The translations under genes and the position numbers were made by a program. From positions 1 through 36,675 of the forward strand of contig CAINEG010000007.1 in assembly GCA_903847655.1 (NCBI GenBank): 36,675 nt of DNA, given 5' to 3'. This document shows, piece by piece, positions 1 through 8,846 of this stretch. The notes under the pieces are model-generated. The model was not told the DNA's origin, did no database searches, and worked only from the letters and a program-made list of their open reading frames with translations. The DNA is from an uncultured Bacteroidota bacterium (GTDB lineage: Bacteria; Bacteroidota; Bacteroidia; Chitinophagales; Chitinophagaceae). Each line of letters begins with the position of its first letter. Position 1 is the first letter of the stretch.

Positions 1-2550
1 AAAGGATTTAATGTATTGCATCCAATGGGTTATGATGCTTTTGGATTGCCTGCCGAACAATATGCCATAGAGCATGGGGTGCATCCTTCTGCAAGTACAC
101 ATAGCAATATTGATAATTTTAGAAAACAATTAGATAATATTGGTTTTTGTTTCGATTGGGACAGAGAAGTAAAAACCTGCGATGCCAGTTATTATAAATG
201 GACCCAATGGATTTTCTTGCAATTGTTTAATAGTTATTTTGATAAAAAAGAAGCTAAAGCAAAACCAATAGCAGGTTTAGTCATTGCGTTTGAAAAATCT
301 GGAAACGAAAACCAACTATGTCCTGGTGACACTTCCTTGCAATTTTCTGCAGCACAGTGGAAAGGGTTTGGAGAAAAAGAACAACAGTCCATATTGATGC
401 AGTACCGTTTGGCTTTCTGTGGATTTGGCGAAGTGAATTGGTGTGAGGCCTTGGGCACGGTACTCGCGAATGATGAAGTAGTGAATGGTTTAAGTGAAAG
501 AGGCGGTCATCCGGTGGAAAAGAAAAAATTGCGTCAATGGTATTTGCGCATCACGGAATATGCCGATAGATTATTGAGTGGATTGGATACCATCCAATTT
601 AGTGAAGCGATGAAAGAAATGCAATCTAATTGGATTGGGAAAAGTTATGGTGCAGAAATAGATTTTTTAGTGCATGGGCATGAGGCCTCTTTAAAAGTAT
701 ATACTACTAGGCCGGATACAGTTTTTGGCGTAGATTTTATGGTGGTGGCACCTGAGCATCATTTAATTACTAGCATTACGCCTGCTTCACATACAGCAGC
801 AGTAGAAACCTATATTGCTTATGTAAAAAGCAGAAGTGAAAGAGAGCGTATGGCGGAGAAAAAAATTACAGGGTGCTTCACAGGTACTTATGTGGAGAAT
901 CCTTTTAATAAAAAATTAATTCCTATTTGGATTTCTGAATATGTATTAGCAGGCTATGGTACGGGCGCCATCATGGCTGTGCCTTGTGGGGATGAAAGAG
1001 ATTTTAAATTTGCCCAACATTTCAATATTCCAGTTACTAATATTATTGGTGCTGCATTTAATGGGGTAGATGCCAATCCAACCAAGGAGGCAATCTTATC
1101 TAATAGCGATTTTTTAAATGGGGTAGTACAAAAAGACGCGATTGCCATCATCAATGATAAGATAGAAAGCTTGGGCATTGGCAAAAGAAAGATAAATTAC
1201 AAAATGCGCGATGCTGCCTTTAGTAGACAGCGCTATTGGGGGGAACCTTTTCCAATTAAGTGGATCGATGGCATTGCCTATCCGATGAATGAAAATGAAT
1301 TGCCTTTGTTGTTGCCCGAAGTAGACAATTATTCTCCAGGACCAGAGGGCGAAGGGCCCTTGGCCAATATTGAATCTTGGAAAGCAGCGCAATACGAAAC
1401 CAATACCATGCCAGGTTATGCAGGTAGTAGTTGGTATTTTATCAGGTACATGGATCCTTCCAATGAAAAAGAATTTTGCAATAGAAAAGTGAGTGATTAT
1501 TGGGGTCAAGTAGATTTATACATTGGAGGAACCGAACACGCTGTGGGTCATTTGTTGTACAGTAGAATGTGGACCAAGGTATTATTTGATTTGGGACATA
1601 TTGGATTTGATGAACCCTTTAAAAAATTATTGAATCAGGGGATGATTCAAGGAAGTTCAAGATTTGTGTATAGAATTCGGGGCACACAAAAATTTGTTTC
1701 AGCAGGTTTGGCTGCTGCACATGAAGTAGATGCTTTGCATGTGGATGTAAATATAGTGGATGGCATAGAGTTAGATACAGAAGCATTTAAAAAATGGAAA
1801 CCTGATTATGCCAATGCTGAATTTATACTGGAAGAGGGGAAATATTTATGTGGAGTAGAGGTAGAAAAAATGTCCAAGTCGAAATTCAACACGGTGAATC
1901 CGGATGATTTAGTGGAAAAATATGGGGCCGATACCTTTAGAATGTATGAGATGTTTTTAGGCCCGGTGGAACAAAGCAAACCATGGGATACCAAGGGTAT
2001 CGAAGGAGTGCACCGCTTTTTGAAAAAAGCCTGGCGTTTGTTTTTTGATGAATTAAAAGGGCAGGTTTGGAATAAGGAGGCAGCCAATGATGCTGAATTA
2101 AAAGTTTTGCACAAGGCCATAAAAAAAATTGAAGAAGATACAGAACGATACAGTTTTAATACCGCGGTAAGTACCTTTATGATTTGTGTGAATGAATTAG
2201 CCGATTTAAATTGTCATAAAAAAGAAGTGCTTGAAAAATTGCTGGTGTTGTTAAGCCCTTATGCTCCTCATTTTGCAGAAGATTTATGGCAAGCCTTGGG
2301 TAATGAAGGCCTGGTGGTAGACGCCCCTTATCCTGTATTTGAGGTGAAATATGTAACTGAATCTACAAAAGAGTATCCTGTGAGCATCAATGGTAAGTTG
2401 AGAGCGAATATTTCTATAGATTTAACTGCCAGTGAAGCAGACGTGCATGCCATTGTGCTGGCCAATGAGTTGGTAAAAAAATGGGTAGCAGATAGTCCTA
2501 TTAAAAAAATAATTTTTGTCAAAGGAAAGATGGTCAATATTGTAATTTGA
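1..2550 (+). CDS. leuS: Leucyl-tRNA synthetase, 5' end outside window
   Basis: Class I aminoacyl-tRNA synthetase that charges tRNA-Leu with leucine in the cytoplasm. The reading frame is open from base 1, so the gene starts upstream; the missing N-terminus should contain the HIGH motif. The first visible residues match the family block HPMGYDAFGLPAEQ just after HIGH. The CP1 editing domain shows TTRPDT and GYGTGAIMAVP followed by GDERD, whose first Asp corresponds to the editing Asp of LeuRS. The KMSKS signature is encoded at 1867-1881. An anticodon-binding helical domain and a C-terminal domain follow. Insertions such as the segment after QLFNSYF are typical of the long Bacteroidota LeuRS. 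It is followed after 17 bases by ruvB in the same direction. Identification is very secure. A TTG at 16 is internal and not a start. Confidence 0.97.
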   Translation, partial: KGFNVLHPMGYDAFGLPAEQYAIEHGVHPSASTHSNIDNFRKQLDNIGFCFDWDREVKTCDASYYKWTQWIFLQLFNSYFDKKEAKAKPIAGLVIAFEKSGNENQLCPGDTSLQFSAAQWKGFGEKEQQSILMQYRLAFCGFGEVNWCEALGTVLANDEVVNGLSERGGHPVEKKKLRQWYLRITEYADRLLSGLDTIQFSEAMKEMQSNWIGKSYGAEIDFLVHGHEASLKVYTTRPDTVFGVDFMVVAPEHHLITSITPASHTAAVETYIAYVKSRSERERMAEKKITGCFTGTYVENPFNKKLIPIWISEYVLAGYGTGAIMAVPCGDERDFKFAQHFNIPVTNIIGAAFNGVDANPTKEAILSNSDFLNGVVQKDAIAIINDKIESLGIGKRKINYKMRDAAFSRQRYWGEPFPIKWIDGIAYPMNENELPLLLPEVDNYSPGPEGEGPLANIESWKAAQYETNTMPGYAGSSWYFIRYMDPSNEKEFCNRKVSDYWGQVDLYIGGTEHAVGHLLYSRMWTKVLFDLGHIGFDEPFKKLLNQGMIQGSSRFVYRIRGTQKFVSAGLAAAHEVDALHVDVNIVDGIELDTEAFKKWKPDYANAEFILEEGKYLCGVEVEKMSKSKFNTVNPDDLVEKYGADTFRMYEMFLGPVEQSKPWDTKGIEGVHRFLKKAWRLFFDELKGQVWNKEAANDAELKVLHKAIKKIEEDTERYSFNTAVSTFMICVNELADLNCHKKEVLEKLLVLLSPYAPHFAEDLWQALGNEGLVVDAPYPVFEVKYVTESTKEYPVSINGKLRANISIDLTASEADVHAIVLANELVKKWVADSPIKKIIFVKGKMVNIVI

Positions 2551-2567
2551 TCTACTAAATAGAAACT

Positions 2568-3605
2568 ATGGCCAATCCAATATTAGATAGCTCGAATGAT
2601 TTGAACCCTTTAGACAAGGAGTTTGAAAATAGTATTCGTCCTAAAGAGATGGAGGCATTTACGGGCCAGCCTCAACTCATTGAAAACTTAAATATTTTTA
2701 TCAAAGCAGCCAAGATGCGTGGCGAAGCCTTGGATCATATATTATTTCATGGGCCTCCAGGGTTAGGAAAAACCACCTTGAGTAGAATTGTGGCCAATGA
2801 AATGGGGGTTCAAATTAAAGAGACTTCTGGACCGGTGATTGAAAAGCCAAGTGATTTGGCTGGCTTGTTGACCAGCTTAGAACCCAATGATGTTTTATTT
2901 ATAGATGAGATACACCGTTTAAGCACGGTGGTGGAAGAATATTTGTATGCGGCCATGGAAGATTATAAGATAGATATTATGATTGACAGTGGTCCCAATG
3001 CAAGAAGCATTCAAATCAATTTAAATCCATTTACATTAGTAGGCGCAACTACCCGCAGTGGTTTATTAACTGCGCCCTTGCTTTCTAGGTTTGGCATTAA
3101 ATCTAGGTTAGAATACTACCCAGCATCGGTGATTGAAAAAATAATTTTAAGAAGTGCAGGTATTTTGAATGTCAATATAGACGGCCATGCGGCGGGTGAA
3201 ATTTCAAGAAGAAGTAGAGGCACCCCAAGAATTGCCAATGGATTATTGAGAAGGGTGCGTGATTTTGCACAAGTATTGAATGACGGTAAAGTAGACATAG
3301 GTATAACACAACATGCCTTGAAAGCATTAAATGTAGATGAGCATGGTTTAGACGAAATGGACAATAGAATTTTATCGGCCATTATAGAAAAATTTAAAGG
3401 AGGGCCTGTAGGCATCAGCACGATTGCCACCGCAGTTGGAGAAGAGTCGGGTACTATTGAAGAAGTTTATGAGCCTTTTTTAATACAAGAAGGTTTCTTG
3501 CAAAGAACACCAAGAGGCAGAGAGGTAACGCAGAAGGCCTATATGCACTTAGGAAAGAAGCCTCCTTCAGGGCATGCTTCCAATAATCCTGAATTGTTTA
3601 GATAA
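2568..3605 (+). CDS. ruvB: Holliday junction branch migration helicase RuvB
   Basis: AAA+ motor of the RuvABC complex, which drives branch migration of Holliday junctions in recombinational repair. The 345-residue product is the usual length. Walker [10 protein letters not shown] has Lys68, Walker B FIDEIH covers 111-116, and [18 protein letters not shown] contains sensor 1 and the arginine-finger region. The C-terminal winged helix carries [10 protein letters not shown] and ends near RTPRGREVT. The ATG at 2568 gives the expected N-terminus with no better upstream start. It lies 17 bases after leuS, so co-transcription is likely, and a hairpin terminator follows 15 bases after its stop. ruvA and ruvC are not in the window, which is common outside Proteobacteria. 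Confidence 0.97.
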   Translation: MANPILDSSNDLNPLDKEFENSIRPKEMEAFTGQPQLIENLNIFIKAAKMRGEALDHILFHGPPGLGKTTLSRIVANEMGVQIKETSGPVIEKPSDLAGLLTSLEPNDVLFIDEIHRLSTVVEEYLYAAMEDYKIDIMIDSGPNARSIQINLNPFTLVGATTRSGLLTAPLLSRFGIKSRLEYYPASVIEKIILRSAGILNVNIDGHAAGEISRRSRGTPRIANGLLRRVRDFAQVLNDGKVDIGITQHALKALNVDEHGLDEMDNRILSAIIEKFKGGPVGISTIATAVGEESGTIEEVYEPFLIQEGFLQRTPRGREVTQKAYMHLGKKPPSGHASNNPELFR

Positions 3606-3620
3606 TAAAACAGGTATAAA

Positions 3621-3656
3621 AAAAGACCCGATATACTCAATGTTATCGGGTCTTTT
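3621..3656. terminator. Bidirectional intrinsic terminator after ruvB
   Basis: A perfect 13-bp stem (3621-3633 with 3644-3656) encloses a 10-base loop. The core is GACCCGATA/TATCGGGTC, with A-tract and T-tract flanks so that each strand ends in a U-run. It lies between the convergent ruvB and response regulator genes and can terminate both. Confidence 0.9.
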
Positions 3657-3677
3657 TTTATGTAATGAAGTTGTATG

Positions 3678-4376
3678 CTATGCCACGACTAATCTAAATC
3701 CATTACCGTGGATGTTCACAATTTCAATTTGGTTGTCTTCTTTTAAATATTTTCTTAGTTTTGCAATGTACACATCCATGCTTCTGCCATTGAAATAAGT
3801 ATCACTACCCCAGATTTTTTTTAATGCTTTTTCTCTGGTCAATAAATCATTTTTATTTTCGGCCAACATTTTAAGCAATTCATTTTCTTTTGGAGAAAGT
3901 ACTTGTGTATGATCGCTAATTTTTAATTCTCTTAATCTTGGATTAAAATGATAACGACCTAATTCAAATTCCACATTATCGCTTACTTTATTGTCTTCTT
4001 CATTTCTTTTAATGATGGCTTTTATTTTTAACAACAAAACCTCGCTGTCGAATGGTTTGGTAATATAATCATCTGCCCCCAATTTGTAGCCATGGATAAT
4101 ATCTTCTTTCAAAGTTTTAGCACTTAAGAAAAACAAAGGCACATCAGGATCAATGTCTCTAATTTCTTCTGCCAAAGTAAAACCATCTACATGTGGCATC
4201 ATCACATCCAATAAACACAAATCGAATTTTTCTCTTTGAAAAGCCGCCAAACCTAAACGACCATCTCTTTCTAAGGTAACATCGTATTCGTCTAGTTCTA
4301 AATAATTTTTTAAAACCAAACCCAAATTGCTGTCGTCTTCGCAAAGGAGTATTTTATATTTTTTCTTATCTTCCAT
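3678..4376 (-). CDS. OmpR-family response regulator, RprY-like
   Basis: Two-component DNA-binding response regulator of 232 residues. The receiver domain (about 7-122) has acidic pair Asp14-Asp15, phosphoacceptor Asp57 in LLDVMMP, Ser85 and Lys107 in ITKPF. The C-terminal winged helix-turn-helix (about 135-232) contains SPKENELLKML and ends NIHGNGFRLVVA, the usual recognition and wing region. The receiver resembles Bacteroides RprY (CEDD.NLG, SAKTLKEDI, GADDYITKPF), which is my recall of the family and not a search result. No histidine kinase gene adjoins it, so its partner is elsewhere. It is separated from recQ upstream by 133 bases, enough for its own promoter. The target genes cannot be told from the sequence. 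Confidence 0.9.
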   Translation of the reverse strand: MEDKKKYKILLCEDDSNLGLVLKNYLELDEYDVTLERDGRLGLAAFQREKFDLCLLDVMMPHVDGFTLAEEIRDIDPDVPLFFLSAKTLKEDIIHGYKLGADDYITKPFDSEVLLLKIKAIIKRNEEDNKVSDNVEFELGRYHFNPRLRELKISDHTQVLSPKENELLKMLAENKNDLLTREKALKKIWGSDTYFNGRSMDVYIAKLRKYLKEDNQIEIVNIHGNGFRLVVA

Positions 4377-4471
4377 TTTTTTTATTTAATTTTTTATATT
4401 GCTTTATTGCTTCAGTACAAAGAAACTATATTTAAAATCCTTGGTAAATTGTTTGTTTCCAATCTTTTGTT

Positions 4472-4498
4472 AAAAACATGCCGTTTAATGCGGTTTTT
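4472..4498 (-). terminator. Possible weak terminator after recQ
   Basis: Downstream of the recQ stop on the minus strand, AAAAACCG and CGGCATGTTTTT flank a 7-base loop. The stem is short and has an unpaired CAT, but it is followed by a T5 run. It may separate recQ from the response regulator. Low certainty. Confidence 0.3.
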
Positions 4499-4509
4499 AT
4501 AATGTATTG

Positions 4510-6231
4510 TTAAATTACTTTGTTAGCGCTTGCCCTACAAAGGTCGCATATTTTGCACTTACTTGGATTTTTTTCTCCGAAATAGCTGGCCAGATAAACA
4601 CTACGACATTCGATGTTCCGCCCCCATAGATAAGTTGAAAAATGGTCAATTCGCTTAAAAAATGCAGCTTTTCTCAATTGATAATTGTCCAAATCTATTT
4701 TCATAAATGCAGCAGCGGTTCTGTTCCAAAGAAATTGTACTACAGGCTGGTTTTCTTTTTGTTCAAAGCTGATCTGCCCTGTCTGTTCTAAAAAAACCAA
4801 TGTTTTTTGAACAAAGGAAAGATCTCTTTGCAATAGGGTAGCCAATAAGTTTTCATTGATGAATTGTGGGGCATCGATGATTCCTCCATAAGTTCTTAAA
4901 AGGGTTTGTAAGACTATGCCTGCAATAGGGTTGTTTTTTTCGTATTGTTCTATGGTGTTTCTATCCGCCACTACTTGCACCATGGAAGGTTTGAAGGAAC
5001 TGGCCGAAAATTTAACATGGCCTTCTTGTTCTATCCATTGTAATGCATTGCGCGCAATTATTTTATCCAATTTAAAACGAAGACAAAAAGCATCGAAGTC
5101 GAAAATAAATTGTTGTTTTTCTCCTGTCCCAATGGGTAATTGAACAAAATCGGCTAGGTCTTGGTAGACGCTTTTAATAAGTTCAATGGAGGGATATTTT
5201 TTTTCTTGCAATTGGGTCCAATATTCCCAATCGTTTTGTTGAAAAAATAGAATTGCGATGGCTGCTAATCCATCTCGGCCCGCCCTTCCTGCTTCTTGAT
5301 AATATTGTTCTAGGCTATTGGGCAAATCAAAATGAATCACCGCGCGTACATCCGGTTTATTGATGCCCATGCCAAAAGCACTGGTACAAACAATGATGGG
5401 TGTTTGGTTATTCATCCAACTGGATTGCATGGATTGTCTAAGGGCAATAGGCATGCCTGCATGGTATTGGGCGACTGGATAACCATAGTCTTTTAATATT
5501 TGCGCTAATTGGGCCACATTGTTTCTGGTAGTACAATAAATAATGACACTGCCCTTGGTTTCATTCAAATGCTTTCTGAGTGCTTGTAATTTAACCGGCA
5601 CCTTTTGCACTTCATAACTAATATTGGGTCTTAAAAAGCTATCAGTGATTAAAATACAATTGGAAAGCTTTAATTGTTTGATGATGTCTTCTTGCACAAG
5701 GGGGATGGCAGAAGCGGTCATGGCTAAGACTGGTACATTAGGGAAAGCCTTTTTTATACTATCTAATTTTCGATAGGAGGGCCTGAAGTCATAACCCCAT
5801 TGAGAAATACAATGCGCCTCGTCAATAGCAAATAATGTGATAGGTAATTGTTGTAAAAAAATTTGAAAACTTTTTTGTGCTAATTTTTCTGGGGAACAAT
5901 AGATAAAATGATATTTCCCTTTCAATGCCTCCGATAAAATTAGGTCTTCTTGCGCTTGATTGATTTCACCGCCCAGATTCACCGCACTAATATTTTTACT
6001 CAACAAATCCTTTACTTGGTCTTGCATCAGTGCAATCAATGGACTAATAATCACGCAAATTCCATTTTGCAAAAGCGTAGGCAACTGAAAACATAAAGAT
6101 TTCCCTCCACCTGTGGGCAATAAAGTAAGTACATCTTTGCCTTCTATTACTGTGTTGATCACAGACAATTGTTGAGGTCTAAATGCATCATAGCCCCAAT
6201 ACTGTTTCAATATGTCCTGTGCAGTTTTCAA
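4510..6231 (-). CDS. recQ: RecQ-family ATP-dependent DNA helicase
   Basis: 3'-5' superfamily 2 DNA helicase of 573 residues that unwinds recombination and stalled-fork structures. The N-terminal Q-motif region has YDAFRPQQ. Walker [10 protein letters not shown] contains Lys44 and motif II is DEAH at 137-140, followed by the RecQ aromatic-rich [13 protein letters not shown]. Motif VI appears as [14 protein letters not shown] zinc-binding cysteine cluster (four Cys, KCKICDLC at the end) lies at the extreme C-terminus. The protein stops there and lacks a C-terminal HRDC domain, so it is shorter than E. coli RecQ; short forms like this are known in Bacteroidota. It begins 6 bases after the copA stop, so the two are probably co-transcribed, although no functional link is evident. 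Confidence 0.93.
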   Translation of the reverse strand: MKTAQDILKQYWGYDAFRPQQLSVINTVIEGKDVLTLLPTGGGKSLCFQLPTLLQNGICVIISPLIALMQDQVKDLLSKNISAVNLGGEINQAQEDLILSEALKGKYHFIYCSPEKLAQKSFQIFLQQLPITLFAIDEAHCISQWGYDFRPSYRKLDSIKKAFPNVPVLAMTASAIPLVQEDIIKQLKLSNCILITDSFLRPNISYEVQKVPVKLQALRKHLNETKGSVIIYCTTRNNVAQLAQILKDYGYPVAQYHAGMPIALRQSMQSSWMNNQTPIIVCTSAFGMGINKPDVRAVIHFDLPNSLEQYYQEAGRAGRDGLAAIAILFFQQNDWEYWTQLQEKKYPSIELIKSVYQDLADFVQLPIGTGEKQQFIFDFDAFCLRFKLDKIIARNALQWIEQEGHVKFSASSFKPSMVQVVADRNTIEQYEKNNPIAGIVLQTLLRTYGGIIDAPQFINENLLATLLQRDLSFVQKTLVFLEQTGQISFEQKENQPVVQFLWNRTAAAFMKIDLDNYQLRKAAFFKRIDHFSTYLWGRNIECRSVYLASYFGEKNPSKCKICDLCRASANKVI

Positions 6232-6237
6232 AAAAGA

Positions 6238-8370
6238 CTAAACTAATTTTTTCTTAAATAACCTGAGTGAATTGATGGCCAATACCACATCGCTTAACCC
6301 CATGATGAGGGCACCATAGGTAGGCCCCCAGGTGCCTAGTAAGCCTAAGGCAGCTACTGGGATGGCGATGATATTGTAAGAGAAGGCCCATATTAAATTC
6401 TCCTTGATGGTTTCGTATGTTCTTCTACCCAAACCTAAGGCCATGGGTAAGTTTTTTAATCCTTGATTCATTAAAATTACTTGCGCACTTTGAATGGCAA
6501 TATGTGAGGCATTACTTAAAGAAATACCAATGGTGGCCTTGGCTAAGGCAGGGGCATCGTTGATGCCATCGCCCACCATGGCCGTCGGGCTAATTTTTGT
6601 TAAGGCATCTAATTTTTCTAATTTATCTGCAGGGCTTTGTTCTGCAATAATTTCTTGAATGCCTAAAGCCTTGCCTACTTGTGCGCATTTTTCTTTTCTA
6701 TCACCACTCAGTAATACAGTATGAATTCCTTGTAGGTGCAGGGTATCAATAATTTCTTTGGCTTCTATTCTGATTTGATCGGCGACATCAATCCAACCTA
6801 AAATTTCATCATTTTTTTGAATGTATACATTGTGCCCATCTTCCGCTTTATTTTGCCCCAAGGTTTTAAAGGAACCTGCCCAATAAATATTACCTTCTTT
6901 GTCTGTGGCTTTGATGCCCAAGCCTTTTACTTCTTCAATTTGTTGCCATTTGATGGCTTCTGTATTTTTCCAATGAGCACTAATACATTTGGCAATGGGG
7001 TGATTGGAATATTTTTCCAAGGAATACGCAATCATTTTAAAATTTTCTTCTGATAGGCCTGCTTGCACTTTAAAATTGGCTAAATCAAAATGCCCAGTAG
7101 TTAAAGTGCCTGTTTTATCAAATACCACTTGTTTGATGTCTTTGAAAGTTTCTAAGCTTTTGGCATTTTTAAACAAAACTCCATTGCGTGCACCTCGGCC
7201 CAAGCCAACGGCTATAGCGGCTGGTGTAGCTAGTCCCATGGCACAGGGGCAAGAAATAACTAGTACAGCAATGGCGCGTAACATACTTTGTCCAAAACCA
7301 ATTTCAGTAAAAAAATAATTTCCAAGTAGGGTGATCAGGGCAATGCTTAAAACAACAGGAACAAAAATGGCGCTAATTTTATCTGCTAAAATTTGTACGG
7401 GTGGTTTTTCGCCTTGTGCTGCTTTCACCATTTTTAAAATATTGGCCAATACGGTATCGTCACCCACCGCAGTAATATAGGCCTTCACTGAGCCATTGTC
7501 AATGGTACTTCCACCTAATAATAAATCATGCATTTTTTTAAAAACAGGCACACTTTCACCCGTAACAATAGATTCATTCACACTGGCTTCGCCCCATAAA
7601 ATTTTACTGTCCATGGGAATGGTTTCTCCTGCATTGATTAAAACAATATCACCAACTTTTAAAGTATTGCTTTCTACATTAAAAATAATTTCTTTATGAT
7701 TTTCATCAAACACGATCATATTGGCCATCACCTTCTGTGCTTTCACTAAATCCTTTAAGGCACGTTGGGTAGATTGCACGGAGGCATCTTCTAAATAGTT
7801 ACCAAAAAATACAAGGGTAATAATGGTAGCCGTAGTTTCGTAGTATGCAAAACTTGCACCTTGTTCTATGATGGTGCCATACAAGCTATAGCCAAAAGAA
7901 GCCAATGCGCCTATGGCAACGAGTACATTCATATTGGGAATGCCCTTGGTGATACTATACCAAGCACTTTTTCCAAAATATGACATACCTATAATAAAAA
8001 CCGGTAAAGTAAAAATGAGTTGAACATAGGGGTTCATCATAAAATGCCAATGAATACCAGGAAGCATATGTGCCACCAATGGTGCTGCAAACAAGAAACA
8101 AAAAAGAGCTCGGTCTCGATTATTGTCAAGAAATTTTTTCTTTGGTGCTTTTTCTTCCTGGCCGCGCACTTTATAACCTAAACTTTGTATGCCTTTGATT
8201 AATTTTTCTTTGATGCTGGGATTAGGCAGCTCAAATTGAACCTCGCCTTCCATAAAACTCACCTTGGGTTCCAAAATACCATTGCTTTGCAAATACTTAT
8301 GAATCGACAATGCGCAATTGGTGCAACTCATTCCATCTACCTTCCACTGTACTTTTTCCATAGGGCTCAT
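6238..8370 (-). CDS. copA: Copper-type P1B ATPase (CopA-like)
   Basis: Inner-membrane heavy-metal exporter of 710 residues. One N-terminal heavy-metal-associated domain has GMSCTNC (Cys16, Cys19). The actuator domain carries TGES, the metal-channel motif is CPC at 374-376, the phosphorylated Asp is Asp418 in DKTGTLTTG, and the hinge is GDGINDAPA. About eight membrane segments are visible, including a hydrophobic pair near 90-130. CPC with a CxxC domain favours Cu(I) or Ag(I). The last helix reads MGLSDVV where many CopA proteins have MxxSS, so metal specificity is not fully certain. ATG at 8370 directly follows an in-frame TAA; a second ATG three codons later (8361) is also possible. No copper regulator or chaperone gene is adjacent. 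Confidence 0.9.
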   Translation of the reverse strand: MSPMEKVQWKVDGMSCTNCALSIHKYLQSNGILEPKVSFMEGEVQFELPNPSIKEKLIKGIQSLGYKVRGQEEKAPKKKFLDNNRDRALFCFLFAAPLVAHMLPGIHWHFMMNPYVQLIFTLPVFIIGMSYFGKSAWYSITKGIPNMNVLVAIGALASFGYSLYGTIIEQGASFAYYETTATIITLVFFGNYLEDASVQSTQRALKDLVKAQKVMANMIVFDENHKEIIFNVESNTLKVGDIVLINAGETIPMDSKILWGEASVNESIVTGESVPVFKKMHDLLLGGSTIDNGSVKAYITAVGDDTVLANILKMVKAAQGEKPPVQILADKISAIFVPVVLSIALITLLGNYFFTEIGFGQSMLRAIAVLVISCPCAMGLATPAAIAVGLGRGARNGVLFKNAKSLETFKDIKQVVFDKTGTLTTGHFDLANFKVQAGLSEENFKMIAYSLEKYSNHPIAKCISAHWKNTEAIKWQQIEEVKGLGIKATDKEGNIYWAGSFKTLGQNKAEDGHNVYIQKNDEILGWIDVADQIRIEAKEIIDTLHLQGIHTVLLSGDRKEKCAQVGKALGIQEIIAEQSPADKLEKLDALTKISPTAMVGDGINDAPALAKATIGISLSNASHIAIQSAQVILMNQGLKNLPMALGLGRRTYETIKENLIWAFSYNIIAIPVAALGLLGTWGPTYGALIMGLSDVVLAINSLRLFKKKLV

Positions 8371-8376
8371 TTACCC

Positions 8377-8384
8377 TATAAAGG
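8377..8384 (-). promoter_or_regulatory. Candidate -7 box for copA
   Basis: TACCTTTA on the minus strand matches the Bacteroidota TAnnTTTG element at all but the last base. It ends 6 bases before the copA ATG at 8370, predicting a very short leader. Confidence 0.4.
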
Positions 8385-8411
8385 TACGAATACATTGTGT
8401 ATGCGTTCACC

Positions 8412-8419
8412 TATCTTTG
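8412..8419 (+). promoter_or_regulatory. -7 promoter box for tsaE
   Basis: TATCTTTG is a perfect TAnnTTTG match. A TTG lies about 17 bases upstream at 8395-8397, an acceptable -33 spacing. Only CCCT separates the box from the ATG at 8424, so transcription would start at or within a few bases of the start codon. Confidence 0.65.
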
Positions 8420-8423
8420 CCCT

Positions 8424-8834
8424 ATGGATAGGATTTATGATTTAAAACAAGTGGGGGAAATTGCTGCTGATTTAGTAAAGCAATTTGGAACTAAATCAGT
8501 CTGGGCATTTTTTGCCCCGATGGGGGCAGGCAAGACTACTCTAATTGCCGCCATCGGAAAGCAGATGGGCATTGAAGACAATATTTCAAGCCCCACATTT
8601 GCCTTGATGAATCAATACGAGGCCAATGGGAAAATAGTCTACCATATGGATTGGTACCGATTAGAAAATGAAAAGGAAGCGGCCCGCGCTGGGATGGAAG
8701 CTGCTTTTGATGAAGCCGATTTTTGTTTTGTGGAGTGGCCAGAGAAAGCCATGGGGATTTTGCCAGGGAATACACAGTATTTTGAAATCGAAATTTTAGA
8801 TCCTGAACATAGAAGGATTTTTATACCTTCATAG
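8424..8834 (+). CDS. tsaE: tRNA threonylcarbamoyladenosine ATPase TsaE
   Basis: Small P-loop ATPase (136 residues) needed with TsaB and TsaD for t6A modification of ANN-decoding tRNAs. Walker A is APMGAGKTTL, followed by SSPTFALMNQY and HMDWYRL, which match the TsaE blocks SPTF and HxDxYRL, and FVEWPE near the C-terminus. The start is chosen at ATG 8424. A GTG at 8397 would add nine residues but lies upstream of the TATCTTTG promoter box and would then be untranscribed. The gene diverges from copA and is followed after 12 bases by alanine dehydrogenase, probably in one transcript. tsaB and tsaD are not in the window. Confidence 0.92.
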   Translation: MDRIYDLKQVGEIAADLVKQFGTKSVWAFFAPMGAGKTTLIAAIGKQMGIEDNISSPTFALMNQYEANGKIVYHMDWYRLENEKEAARAGMEAAFDEADFCFVEWPEKAMGILPGNTQYFEIEILDPEHRRIFIPS

Positions 8835-8846
8835 TAAATTTTTGAT

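Noticed and set aside
1114..1509. Long open frame on the minus strand inside leuS
   Set aside because: It lies opposite a recognisable synthetase and translates to no known pattern; leuS residues are conserved across this stretch.
8397..8423. GTG start giving tsaE nine extra residues
   Set aside because: The extension overlaps the TATCTTTG promoter box and has no family support.
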